Positions 49,236-57,737 of a stretch of 64,000 nt of DNA are shown here, in pieces. The notes beneath the pieces are model-generated. The model saw only the letters and a program-made list of their open reading frames with translations, made no database searches and was not told where the DNA came from. The translations under genes and the position numbers were made by a program. How positions within the stretch are numbered: position 1 is the first letter of the stretch; each line of letters starts with the position of its first letter. Origin of the DNA: an uncultured Alphaproteobacteria bacterium (lineage in GTDB: Bacteria > Pseudomonadota > Alphaproteobacteria > SP197); assembly GCA_943787175.1 (NCBI GenBank), contig CALSLK010000031.1, positions 1-64,000 on the forward strand, given 5' to 3'.

Positions 49236-50744
49236 ATGGCATCTCAACCTCTGGTCCTGCGTGGCGGACTGATCCTTGATGCCGCCAGCCGGTCTGCTGA
49301 ACGCGGGGATATCCTGGTCGAGAATGGCGTCATCCGTGCATGCGGTCCCGCTGGCATGGCGGTGCCTGATGGCACGGCGGAACGCGACGTGTCCGGCAAC
49401 ATCGTCATTCCCGGCCTGGTCAACGCCCATACCCATGGCCACGGCAGTTTCGGCAAGGGCAGGGGAGATCTCTGGTCCCTCGAATTGCTGCTCAACGCTG
49501 GCCCCTGGATCAGTGCCAAACGCGCGCATGAGGACAAGTACCTCGCCACACTGCTCAACGCCGCCGACATGATCCGGCGCGGTTGCACGGCGGTCTATGA
49601 TCTCACCTGGGAACAGCCGCGCCCCAGTGTCGAGGGCATGCACCAGGTCGCGGGCGCCTATGACACCATCGGCATGCGCGCGCTCATCGCCCCGATGATG
49701 GCCGATCTTTCATTCTATGACATCGTGCCGGGCCTTGCCGATGCGCTCCCCAACGACCTGCGCAAGACCGTGGAGCAATGGCGTCTCGACCCCTTTGGCG
49801 CTTCGATCGAAGCCTGCCGTGAAGTCCTGGCGACCTGGCCCTTTGATTCCGACCGCCTGCGTTTCGGCATCGCACCGACCATCCCCATGCATTGCACGGA
49901 TGAATTCCTCATCGCCTGCCGTGATCTCTCAGCAGAATTTCAGTGCCCGATGCACACCCATATGGCCGAATCCAAACTGCAGGCCCTGGTCGGTCAGGAA
50001 ACCTATGGCAAGACCCTGACGGCCCACTTTGATGACCTCGGTCTTGTCACGGAGCGGTTTACCGCAGCACATGGCGTCTGGCTTGATCCCGATGACATGC
50101 GGCGCATGGCCGATTGCGGTGCATCGGTGGCGCACAGCCCGGCCAGCAACATGCGCCTTGGTTCGGGCCTTGCTCATGTGCGTGAGCTGCGCAATGCCGG
50201 TGTCAATGTCGGCCTGGGTTCCGACGGCTCCAATTCTTCGGACAACCAGAACATGTTCGAAGCCGCACGCCTTGCCGCCTATGTCTCGCGTGTGCTCACA
50301 CACGATCTTGGTGAATGGGTTTCATCGTCAGAGGCACTTGCCATGGCGACCACCGGCGGCGCCCGCACCATGGGATTCGAAGACCTGATCGGGCAGATTG
50401 CGCCAGGCTACAAGGCCGATATGGCGTTCCTGGATCTCCATGACCTGGCCTATGTGCCGCTCAACGACCCGTTCAATCAGCTTGTTTATGCCGACGATGG
50501 CGCGTCGGTCGCCCATGTCATGATTGACGGGCGTTTCGTATACGAAGATCGCTGTTTCACGACGATCGACCTCAAGAAGGTCATTGCCGATGTTGAGCGG
50601 GCCATGGAACGGCTCAATCGCGAGACCGCCGATCGCAAGGAGCTTGTCGCTGCGCTCGAGCCCCATGTCGCAGACCACTGTATCTGCTTCTCGTCGCGTC
50701 CCTATCACGTTCACAGCATTCTTGACGGTCACGATCACCTCTGA
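49236..50744 (+). CDS. Amidohydrolase of the TrzA/guanine-deaminase/SAH-deaminase group
   Basis: A 502-residue metal-dependent hydrolase. Zinc-site motifs are NAHTHGHGSFGKG (HxH), HTHMAES, FTAAHGVWL and GLGSDGSNSSDNQNMFEAAR. The GSDG-Asn-Ser-Ser stretch and overall length are typical of deaminases and chlorohydrolases acting on N-heterocycles (S-adenosylhomocysteine, guanine, triazines). Placed directly before hydantoinase, racemase and carbamoylase genes, it could deaminate an imino-imidazolidinone such as creatinine to a hydantoin; that is inference from context. Confidence 0.88.
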   Translation: MASQPLVLRGGLILDAASRSAERGDILVENGVIRACGPAGMAVPDGTAERDVSGNIVIPGLVNAHTHGHGSFGKGRGDLWSLELLLNAGPWISAKRAHEDKYLATLLNAADMIRRGCTAVYDLTWEQPRPSVEGMHQVAGAYDTIGMRALIAPMMADLSFYDIVPGLADALPNDLRKTVEQWRLDPFGASIEACREVLATWPFDSDRLRFGIAPTIPMHCTDEFLIACRDLSAEFQCPMHTHMAESKLQALVGQETYGKTLTAHFDDLGLVTERFTAAHGVWLDPDDMRRMADCGASVAHSPASNMRLGSGLAHVRELRNAGVNVGLGSDGSNSSDNQNMFEAARLAAYVSRVLTHDLGEWVSSSEALAMATTGGARTMGFEDLIGQIAPGYKADMAFLDLHDLAYVPLNDPFNQLVYADDGASVAHVMIDGRFVYEDRCFTTIDLKKVIADVERAMERLNRETADRKELVAALEPHVADHCICFSSRPYHVHSILDGHDHL

Positions 50745-50789
50745 CACGAGGCGCTCGGTCGTTTATGTTTCTGGCAAAGGAGAACTGCC

Positions 50790-52133
50790 ATGCGTTTTGA
50801 TCTTGTCGTAATGGGTGACCTCGTTCTGCCCGAAGGTGTGGCCAGGAATGGCTGGGTTGCCGTGCGCAACGGCGTGATCGATGCCATCGGGCAGGGTGAG
50901 GCGCCACCGGCAAGGACGGTCGAGGATTTCAGAGGATCCTTCGTCTTCCCAGGTGTTATCGATGGTCAGACCCATGCCGGTTCGATTGCCGGGTTTGCCG
51001 GCCTGGAAGATCTCTCGCGCAGCGCAATCGCAGGCGGCGTGACCACCATTGTCGATATGCCGTTTGATGAGCCCGACCCGGTCTGGAGCCGTGACCTGCT
51101 CGATGCCAAGATCGAAACTGCTGATGCCGTCGCCCATTGTGATGTTGCGCTCTATGGCATGGTGAAAAAGAAGGTGGAGGTCGACCAGATCGCTTCTCTG
51201 GCTGAAGGTGGCGTCTGTGCTTTCAAGATGTCGACCTATGAAGCCAACCCCCATCGTTTTCCGCGTATTCCCCATCATGAGATGGCCCGCGCTTTCTCCG
51301 CCATTGCTGAAACCGGTCTCACCGTCGCGGTCCATAACGAGGACCAGGAGGTCGTTGACGACGCCATTGCACGGTTCAAGGAAGCCAAGCAGATGGGCGC
51401 CAATGTGCATCACCCCAGCCGTCCGCCGCTGGCAGAACTTCTGGCCAACGCGGCAATCCTCGAGATGGGCGCACAGACTGGCGCCCGGGCGCATATCGTG
51501 CATTCGTCGCTGGCACGTGGCTTTGACATGGCGCGCCAATATCGCGATCAGGGATTCCAGGCGACTTGTGAAACCTGCATCCATTATCTGGTTTTCGATG
51601 AGTCCGATGTGCTCGAGCGTGGCGCACGCGGCAAGGTGAATCCGCCCATCCGGCCCGATCAGAAAGAAGCCATCTGGGAGAAGATTGTCGCCGGCGATGC
51701 CGCCTTTGTTTCTTCCGATCACTGCTCCTGGCCGCTTGAGCGCAAGCCCGATGACAATATCTTCCAGGCAGCGCCTGGCGCGCCCGGTGTGGAATGCCTC
51801 CTGCCCGCCATGGTGACGGAAGTCTCCAACCGGGGTCTGTCACCCACCCTGGTGGCCGAAATGTTGTGTGAAGGCCCCGCCCGCCATTTCGGCCTCTGGC
51901 CAAAAAAGGGCGCCATCCGTGTCGGTGCTGATGCTGACCTTGCCGTTGTTGGTCGCGAGGCTTACCGCCATGACGATGCCACATTGCACTGCAATCTGGC
52001 ACCCTGGAGTCCTTACGATGGCATGGAAATGGCAGGACGCGTCATGAAGGTATGGTTGCGCGGAACCGAAGCGTTTTTCGGTGGCGATGTTCTGACCGCT
52101 CCAGGTGATGGCCAGTTCGTGCGGCCCGTGTAA
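50790..52133 (+). CDS. Hydantoinase/allantoinase-type cyclic amidohydrolase
   Basis: A 447-residue dihydroorotase-like enzyme; AAAGGAGAA precedes the ATG. The metal-site motifs are visible, with one change: the first HxH is Gln-Thr-His (GVIDGQTHAG), as in some dihydroorotase-group proteins. The carboxylated lysine is in CAFKMSTYEA; further ligands are in AVHNEDQEVVDD, RAHIVHSS and VSSDHCSW. It would open a five- or six-membered cyclic ureide to the N-carbamoyl compound. The racemase and carbamoylase immediately downstream support hydantoin over pyrimidine as substrate. Confidence 0.88.
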   Translation: MRFDLVVMGDLVLPEGVARNGWVAVRNGVIDAIGQGEAPPARTVEDFRGSFVFPGVIDGQTHAGSIAGFAGLEDLSRSAIAGGVTTIVDMPFDEPDPVWSRDLLDAKIETADAVAHCDVALYGMVKKKVEVDQIASLAEGGVCAFKMSTYEANPHRFPRIPHHEMARAFSAIAETGLTVAVHNEDQEVVDDAIARFKEAKQMGANVHHPSRPPLAELLANAAILEMGAQTGARAHIVHSSLARGFDMARQYRDQGFQATCETCIHYLVFDESDVLERGARGKVNPPIRPDQKEAIWEKIVAGDAAFVSSDHCSWPLERKPDDNIFQAAPGAPGVECLLPAMVTEVSNRGLSPTLVAEMLCEGPARHFGLWPKKGAIRVGADADLAVVGREAYRHDDATLHCNLAPWSPYDGMEMAGRVMKVWLRGTEAFFGGDVLTAPGDGQFVRPV

Positions 52134-52137
52134 CGCC

Positions 52138-52800
52138 ATGGCCGACCGCATTCTTGTCATCAATCCCAATTCCAGCCGGGATGTCACGGCGCGCATGTCA
52201 AAGGCGCTTGATGGTCTGCGCTTCGACAACGGTCCCGCGATTGATTGCGTAACGCTCGACGAAGGCCCCCCGGGAATCGAGACAGACCGGCACATCGCTG
52301 ATGTGGTCGCTCCCATCGTCGCAACGGTGGAGAAGGAGCAGAATCGCACCTCGGCGTTTGTCATCGCCTGTTTCAGCGATCCCGGCCTGCATGCCGCCCG
52401 TGAAGCCAGCCGCGTCCCGGTTTTCGGGATTGCCCAATGTGGATATGCCGCGGCCACAGCAATCGGCGAGCGCTTCGGTGTCATCTCGATCCTCTCGCGT
52501 TCGCTGTCGCGCCACCGCCGCCACATCGGCTCGCTCGGTCTGCTCGACAAGCTAGCGGCCGACCTGGCCATCGACATGGGTGTCACGGAACTGGGCCAGG
52601 CCGACAAGGTGCTCGACCGTATGACCGCCGTGGGCAGCCGGCTGAAAAAGGACCACGGTGCCGATGTTCTGGTCATGGGCTGCGCCGGCATGGCGCAGTA
52701 TCGCCGTCTGCTGGAGCAGCGCGTCGGCATCCCCGTGATCGAACCAACCCAGGCGGCAACCGCCATGGCACTCAACACCGTCCAGGCCGCAAAAAACTAA
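52138..52800 (+). CDS. Asp/Glu/hydantoin racemase family protein
   Basis: A 220-residue cofactor-independent racemase. Start ATG 52138, four bases after the hydantoinase stop. The N terminus ADRILVINPNSSRDVT is diagnostic, and the two catalytic cysteines lie in FVIACFSDPGLHAAREA and VMGCAGMAQYRRLLE. The terminal PVIEPTQAATAMAL is also family-typical. Beside a hydantoinase and a D-carbamoylase it should racemise 5-substituted hydantoins so that both enantiomers are used. This triad is the classic hydantoin-utilisation set. Confidence 0.92.
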   Translation: MADRILVINPNSSRDVTARMSKALDGLRFDNGPAIDCVTLDEGPPGIETDRHIADVVAPIVATVEKEQNRTSAFVIACFSDPGLHAAREASRVPVFGIAQCGYAAATAIGERFGVISILSRSLSRHRRHIGSLGLLDKLAADLAIDMGVTELGQADKVLDRMTAVGSRLKKDHGADVLVMGCAGMAQYRRLLEQRVGIPVIEPTQAATAMALNTVQAAKN

Positions 52801-52813
52801 CAAGGAAATCACC

Positions 52814-53746
52814 ATGGCAAAACGTGTTCTTACTGTCGCCGGCGCTCAGATGGGCCCGGTCCAGCGGGTTGATTCAAAGGCATCGGCGGTGGCGCGCATG
52901 GTCGACCTGATGCGCCAGGCCGCTGGTCGCGGCTGCGACCTGGTGGTGTTTCCCGAACTGGCGCTCACCACGTTTTTCCCGCGCTGGCTGATCGAGGATC
53001 AGGCCGAACTCGACAGCTATTACGAGTTCTCCATGCCGGGCCCCGATACGCAGCCCCTGTTCGATACTGCGCGCGAACTGGGCATCGGATTTCATCTGGG
53101 TTATGCCGAAGTGGATGGTGAGCACCGCTACAACACTGCCATTCTGGTCGACAAAACAGGTGAGATTGTCGCCAAGTACCGCAAGATTCACCTGCCCGGT
53201 CATGCTGAGTTTGATCCCGAGCGTGAGTTCCAGCATCTCGAAAAGCGCTACTTCGAAGTCGGCAATCTGGGCTTTCCGGTGTGGGAGACTATGGGCGGCA
53301 AACTCGGCATGCTGATCTGCAACGATCGGCGCTGGCCCGAAGCCTTCCGTGTTCTGGGCCTGCAGGGCGCCGAACTGGTCGTGATCGGCTACAACACACC
53401 CACGCTGAACGGTCAGACCTTCGAGCCGCCGCATCTGCGTATCCACCACAACCTGCTCGCCATGCAGGCCGGCGCTTATCAGAACGGCACCTGGGTTGTC
53501 GGCGTGGCCAAGGCCGGCCACGAAGATGGCGTGCACATGATGGGTTCCAGCGCGATCTGCACCCCCAATGGTGAAGTCGCTGCCCTGGCAAGCACACTGG
53601 AAGACGAGCTGATCGTGGCTGATTGCGATCTTGATGCCGGTGCCTACATCAAAGCCAACATCTTCAACTTTGAAGCTCACCGCCGGCCCGAGCATTACAA
53701 CCTGATTGTTGAAACCGCCGGCACCGTGCCGCCCAGGGGTTCATGA
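52814..53746 (+). CDS. N-carbamoyl-D-amino-acid hydrolase (nitrilase superfamily)
   Basis: A 310-residue enzyme releasing CO2 and ammonia from N-carbamoyl amino acids. It follows the Agrobacterium D-carbamoylase closely: FPELALTTFFPRW, YEFSMPGP, GKYRKIHLPGH-like AKYRKIHLPGH, FQHLEKRYFE, ICNDRRWPE and GYNTPT. The catalytic triad is Glu48, Lys124 and Cys169 (Glu47, Lys127, Cys172 in the Agrobacterium enzyme). It is 13 bases after the racemase, and its stop overlaps the next ATG (ATGA). It completes conversion of a hydantoin to the free amino acid. Confidence 0.93.
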   Translation: MAKRVLTVAGAQMGPVQRVDSKASAVARMVDLMRQAAGRGCDLVVFPELALTTFFPRWLIEDQAELDSYYEFSMPGPDTQPLFDTARELGIGFHLGYAEVDGEHRYNTAILVDKTGEIVAKYRKIHLPGHAEFDPEREFQHLEKRYFEVGNLGFPVWETMGGKLGMLICNDRRWPEAFRVLGLQGAELVVIGYNTPTLNGQTFEPPHLRIHHNLLAMQAGAYQNGTWVVGVAKAGHEDGVHMMGSSAICTPNGEVAALASTLEDELIVADCDLDAGAYIKANIFNFEAHRRPEHYNLIVETAGTVPPRGS

Positions 53747-54609
53747 TCCGCCTGACCGGCCTCACGCTGGCCACCCTGGCGCTGGTAAGTTTGTTTGCAG
53801 GATATTGGGTTGGCGCGCGTGACCGCGATGTTTCGCCCTGGCAGCAAATACCCGACGAAACAGCAGGTTTCTTCGGCTGGGAATCTGCCTGGATCAAAGC
53901 CGGGCCCTTCGACCTGTTGAGCTATCGCAGGTTCTCGGAACCCGATGCGGAGCTGCTTACGGTCTATATTGAAGGCGATGGCTTGCCCTGGGTAACCAGG
54001 ACGGAACTCTCCGACGATCCCACACCACGTGTCGACCGGGTCCTCAAGCTTGCGGTGCAGGACAAACAAGGCAATGTCGCCTACTTGGCGCGACCCTGCT
54101 TTTATCTGCCTGCCGATGAACTGGCATCCTGTCCGTCCGACCTGTGGTCCCTGGCGCGTTACGCGGACGACGTCGTGGCTGCGCTCGACATCGCGCTCGA
54201 TGAACTCAAATCGGATGCAGGCGCAGCGCAGCTTCGCCTGATTGGTGTCTCAGGTGGCGGGGTTCTAGCTGCCCTGCTGGCGGAGCGAAGGGATGACGTG
54301 GGCAGCCTCATCACTGTGACCGCAAATCTTGACCATGCGGTCTGGACCGCACGCAACGGCGTCACCCCCATGCGCGATTCTCTCAACGCTGCCGATGTGG
54401 CCCGGGATATCCAGGACATTCCCCAGGTCCATTTCGTCGGTGGCGATGACACCAATGTCATGCTGGCTGATGTGGAAGCCTACATCGCGCGCATGTCTGA
54501 CACGGCACAAAGTCAGGTCATCGTGGTCCCGGGACAGGCGCATGTTTGTTGCTGGGTCCAGTCTTGGCCGGCCCTTCTGGGTGAGGCTGAACGTCTGATG
54601 ACGCCGTGA
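53743..54609 (+). CDS. Exported or anchored alpha/beta hydrolase
   Basis: A 288-residue protein with an N-terminal hydrophobic segment (LTGLTLATLALVSLFAGYWVGA) that would export or anchor it. The fold is marked by the nucleophile elbow LIGVSGGGVLAALLAER (Ser near residue 169), a late acid in FVGGDDTNVML and a likely His in VPGQAHVCC. LTVYIEGDGLPW provides the oxyanion strand. No lipase-type lid is evident. It overlaps the carbamoylase gene by four bases, so it belongs to the hydantoin unit, perhaps hydrolysing a precursor ester or amide in the periplasm. Substrate unknown. Confidence 0.78.
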   Translation: MIRLTGLTLATLALVSLFAGYWVGARDRDVSPWQQIPDETAGFFGWESAWIKAGPFDLLSYRRFSEPDAELLTVYIEGDGLPWVTRTELSDDPTPRVDRVLKLAVQDKQGNVAYLARPCFYLPADELASCPSDLWSLARYADDVVAALDIALDELKSDAGAAQLRLIGVSGGGVLAALLAERRDDVGSLITVTANLDHAVWTARNGVTPMRDSLNAADVARDIQDIPQVHFVGGDDTNVMLADVEAYIARMSDTAQSQVIVVPGQAHVCCWVQSWPALLGEAERLMTP

Positions 54610-54697
54610 CGCCTGGCTGATCACACTCGCTTGATTTTGTTTGTTTTTATGACAAATCACCTATGGTTGTTTCTTCACGCCCTTGGGAGGAACGCAG

Positions 54698-55816
54698 ATG
54701 TCGATCAAGAGAGCCATTGATGAGTTAAAACGTGGCGAACTCAGCCGCCGCGACTTTTCTCGTGCTGCCGCGTCGCTCGGTCTGGCCAGCATGACTTTGC
54801 CCATGATGAACCGGTCCGCGCAGGCTTCGGATCTTACGGTCTTCACGTGGAGCGGTTACGAACTTCCGGAGTTCTTCGAGCCCTATATCGAAAAGTACAA
54901 CAGCGAACCGAACTTCTCGTATTTTGCCGACAACGATGAGGCCTTTCAGAAGGTTCATGCCGGCTTCACGCCTGATCTTGTGTGCCCGTCGAATCCGCTG
55001 GTGAAGAAGTTCCACGATGGCGGGCTCATCAAACCCATCGACACCACCCGCCTCTCCAACTGGGACCAGATGCTTGGTGCCTTGAAGACCGTTGATGCCA
55101 CCATGTTCAACGACAAGACCTGGTACGTCCCCTGGGACTGGGGCAATTCGTCGGTTGTTTACCGGCCCGATCTTGTGGATCCCGAATATGTCGAAACCAA
55201 TTCCTGGAAGATCCTGTGGGACGAACGGTATGCCGGTCGTCTGGCAACCAACGACCAGATGGATTCCATCGTCATTCCAGCTGCCCTGGTTCTGGGCATC
55301 GAAAATCCCTTCGCCATGTCTGATGAAGACATTGCCAGGGTGAAGGCATACCTGGTCGAGCAGCGCCCATTGCTGCGCTATTACTGGCAGAATGAAACCG
55401 ATGTCGCCCAGGCCATGGCCTCAGGTGAAGTCGTGGCGGCCTATGGCTGGAACTCCACCGCAGCCCTGCTGGCAGCCGAAGGCGTGCCCACTGCCTATAT
55501 GGTTCCGGTCGAAGGCATCCTTACCTGGACGGATGGTTACTGTCTGGTCGAAGGCGGCGAGGGCAGCGAACAGGAAGCCTATGACTTCATGGATGCCGTG
55601 CTCAGCGTTGAAGCAGGTGTGCATCTCCTCAACGCTTACGGGTTTGGTTGCGCCAACAAGAACGCCTACCCGCTGGTTGATCAGGACATGCTGGCGGGTC
55701 TGGGTTACTCCGACCCGGAGAATGCCCTCAATACCGGACTCTTCTTTGCCACCATCGAGTCACCCTGGCGCGAGAAGTACCTCAACATGGTCGATGAGGT
55801 CCGTGCGGGCGCGTAG
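54698..55816 (+). CDS. PotD/PotF-like substrate-binding protein with Tat signal
   Basis: A 372-residue binding protein; GGGAGGAA precedes the ATG at 54698. Residues 18-50 hold a twin-arginine signal, LSRRDFSRAAASLGLASMTL, with cleavage after RSAQA. The mature part opens SDLTVFTWSGYELPEFFEPY and contains GWNSTAALLAAEGVP, as in PotD/PotF. No permease or ATPase genes are beside it, so it either uses the importer encoded at 16640-21144 or one elsewhere. Following the hydantoin unit, it may bind an N-heterocycle or ureide. A palindromic element lies directly after its stop. Confidence 0.88.
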   Translation: MSIKRAIDELKRGELSRRDFSRAAASLGLASMTLPMMNRSAQASDLTVFTWSGYELPEFFEPYIEKYNSEPNFSYFADNDEAFQKVHAGFTPDLVCPSNPLVKKFHDGGLIKPIDTTRLSNWDQMLGALKTVDATMFNDKTWYVPWDWGNSSVVYRPDLVDPEYVETNSWKILWDERYAGRLATNDQMDSIVIPAALVLGIENPFAMSDEDIARVKAYLVEQRPLLRYYWQNETDVAQAMASGEVVAAYGWNSTAALLAAEGVPTAYMVPVEGILTWTDGYCLVEGGEGSEQEAYDFMDAVLSVEAGVHLLNAYGFGCANKNAYPLVDQDMLAGLGYSDPENALNTGLFFATIESPWREKYLNMVDEVRAGA

Positions 55817-55827
55817 TTCTCAATAGG

Positions 55828-55935
55828 TGTCATCCCGGCCGACCAAAGGGAGAGCCGGGATCTCGGTCCGCACATTGCTTTTGAAACGCGTCAGGACGAG
55901 ATCCCGGCTCTCCTTCCAGTCGGCCGGGATGACAC
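55828..55935. repeat. TGTCATCCCGG palindromic element, copy 3 (108 bp)
   Basis: Outer arms TGTCATCCCGGCCGAC and GTCGGCCGGGATGACAC pair over 16 bp, inner arms GAGAGCCGGGATCTCG and CGAGATCCCGGCTCTC pair again, and the centre repeats the TTGCTTTTGAAACGCGTCA spacer of copy 1. It is located between the convergent binding-protein and yaaA genes, 11 bases after the stop. Confidence 0.88.
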
Positions 55936-55975
55936 ACTTTATCTAAAGCGCGAGTCGCCGCTCACGCGCATGAAC

Positions 55976-56743
55976 TCAGGCGCGGATGAAGACATAGGTG
56001 TCGTCGTCCGACAGGTCCTGGCGGAACTGGTAACCATCCTGGGCAAAGTCCTTCAGGCCCTCGGGCCGGTCCAGCCGGTTCTGGACGATGAAACGCGCGA
56101 TCATGCCGCGTGCAACCTTGGCCGAGAAGCTGATGATCTTGGCTACTCCGTCGCGTTCTTCCTTGAACACGGGTGTCACCACGCGGGCTTTCAGCTTTCT
56201 GGTTTTGACTGCGCCGAAATACTCCTGGGACGCCGCGTTCACCAGGACCGGTACCGCCTCGTCCTTCATGTCGCGGTTCAGCGCGCGCGAGATCTTCTCG
56301 CCCCAGAAATCATAGAGGTTTTCACCACGTTCGGTGGCAAGCCGTGTTCCCATCTCCAGACGATAGGGCTGAATCAGGTCCAGCGGACGCAGCACGCCAT
56401 AAAGGCCTGAAAGGATGCGCAGATGATCCTGGGCATAGTCCAGGTCTTCGCGGTCCAGGCTTCCGGCGTCCAGGCCGCGATAGGTGTCACCGGCAAAGGC
56501 CAGGGCAGCCTGTTTGGCATTGTCGTTGGTGTGTTTCAGGCGGAAGGCGCGGAAGCGGTCATGGTTGAGGTCCGACAGCTTGTCGGAAAGGTCCATCAGC
56601 CCGGCGATCTCCGTGCGTGTCAGATGCCGCGTGGTCTTCATCAGCTCGCGTGTCTGGGCCATCAGGGCCGGCTGCGTAGCGGGCAGACCCTCGGGTGCCG
56701 GGTCGAAATTCAGCGCCTTGGCCGGTGACACAACAACAAGCAT
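55976..56743 (-). CDS. yaaA: Peroxide stress protein YaaA (DUF328)
   Basis: A 255-residue protein of the YaaA family, with AGGAGA before the ATG. Family stretches are MLVVVSPAKALNF, DLSDKLSDLNHDRFRAF, GDTYRGLDA, HLRILSGLYGVLRPLDLIQPYRLEMGTRL, LYDFWGEKI and FKEERDGVAKIISFSAKVARG. In E. coli YaaA limits damage by hydrogen peroxide and free iron; a cell with many iron oxygenases could profit from it. Complete and of normal length. Confidence 0.94.
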   Translation of the reverse strand: MLVVVSPAKALNFDPAPEGLPATQPALMAQTRELMKTTRHLTRTEIAGLMDLSDKLSDLNHDRFRAFRLKHTNDNAKQAALAFAGDTYRGLDAGSLDREDLDYAQDHLRILSGLYGVLRPLDLIQPYRLEMGTRLATERGENLYDFWGEKISRALNRDMKDEAVPVLVNAASQEYFGAVKTRKLKARVVTPVFKEERDGVAKIISFSAKVARGMIARFIVQNRLDRPEGLKDFAQDGYQFRQDLSDDDTYVFIRA

Positions 56744-56804
56744 GGGTTTTCTCCTGAAGCGAGGCTTCTATGTAGGTGTGCGGTGGCCTCGGAGCAAACC
56801 CTGC

Positions 56805-57587
56805 TCAGCGACCTGTCCACACTGGCTTACGCTTTTCGATAAAGGCGCGCGCGCCTTCCTTGGAATCAGCGGACTCATTTACCTTGGCCTTGGCAGTCAG
56901 GGCGCCGCCTTTTTCAAGTTTTGCGGCTTCGTGCGGAGGCAGGTCACCGACCAGATCGACCATCTGCTTTTCGGCCTGCACAGAAAGCGGTGCGGCCGCG
57001 GCGATCTGTTCAGCCAGTTCGCGCGCTGCATTCATGACTTCGCCCTGGGGCACGACACGGTTGAGCAGATGCAGATCAAGCGCTTCCTGTGCCTTCATGC
57101 GCCGGCCAGTCAGCAGCAGTTCCATGGCGATGTGGCGGGGCAGGCGTGACATCAGACGCGAAATGCTCGCACCCGAGGTCGTCAGGCCCACATTGACCTC
57201 CGACAGGAAGAATTCGGCGTTTTCCGAAGCCACCATCAGATCGCCTGAAAGCGCCAACTCAAAACCTCCGGCAACACAATAGCCGTTGATTGCCATGATG
57301 ACCGGCTTGTTGAGGTCATACATGCCCGAAACGCCGCCAAAGCCAAAGGGTCCGAAATCCTTGTCGGGCTCTTCTTCGGCGCCGTCGTTCAGGTCCCAGC
57401 CGGTGCAGAAGAACCGGTCGCCAGCACCCGTCAGGATCGCCACCCACAATTCGGGATCATCTCGGAACTGGATGAACGCGTCATTCATCGCCCGGCTGAC
57501 TTCGGCCCCGATCGCATTCGCCTTGGGATTATCCAGAGTGACTTCAAAGATACGTCCGTTGATGTGGGTGTGAACACGATCGCTCAT
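56805..57587 (-). CDS. Enoyl-CoA hydratase/isomerase, CaiD-like
   Basis: A 260-residue crotonase; start at 57587 with GAGGAG seven bases upstream. It aligns by eye along its length with crotonobetainyl-CoA hydratase CaiD: ILEITLDRPKANAI-like FEVTLDNPKANAI, FRDDPELWVAILTGAGDRFF, GWDLN, DFGPFGFGG, NKPVIMAINGYCVAGGFELAL, TGRRMKAQEAL and the ending KRKPVWTGR. The acid at the usual catalytic Glu region (FLSEVNVGL) is present. A role in carnitine/crotonobetaine or related acyl-CoA breakdown is plausible; caiB and caiC are not in the window. Confidence 0.88.
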   Translation of the reverse strand: MSDRVHTHINGRIFEVTLDNPKANAIGAEVSRAMNDAFIQFRDDPELWVAILTGAGDRFFCTGWDLNDGAEEEPDKDFGPFGFGGVSGMYDLNKPVIMAINGYCVAGGFELALSGDLMVASENAEFFLSEVNVGLTTSGASISRLMSRLPRHIAMELLLTGRRMKAQEALDLHLLNRVVPQGEVMNAARELAEQIAAAAPLSVQAEKQMVDLVGDLPPHEAAKLEKGGALTAKAKVNESADSKEGARAFIEKRKPVWTGR

Positions 57588-57737
57588 GGCTGGCTCCTCG
57601 GGGGGGTTGCGGGCGCAGGAACCATATCCAACCTGAAAAGCTTCCGCCATGTCCTTCGGTCGCGCGAGTAACATGCACCCGGTTTGGCTCCGTGAGCATC
57701 TGGTGTAAACAACGCTCCCTGTTCCCGGTTCGGTGTC

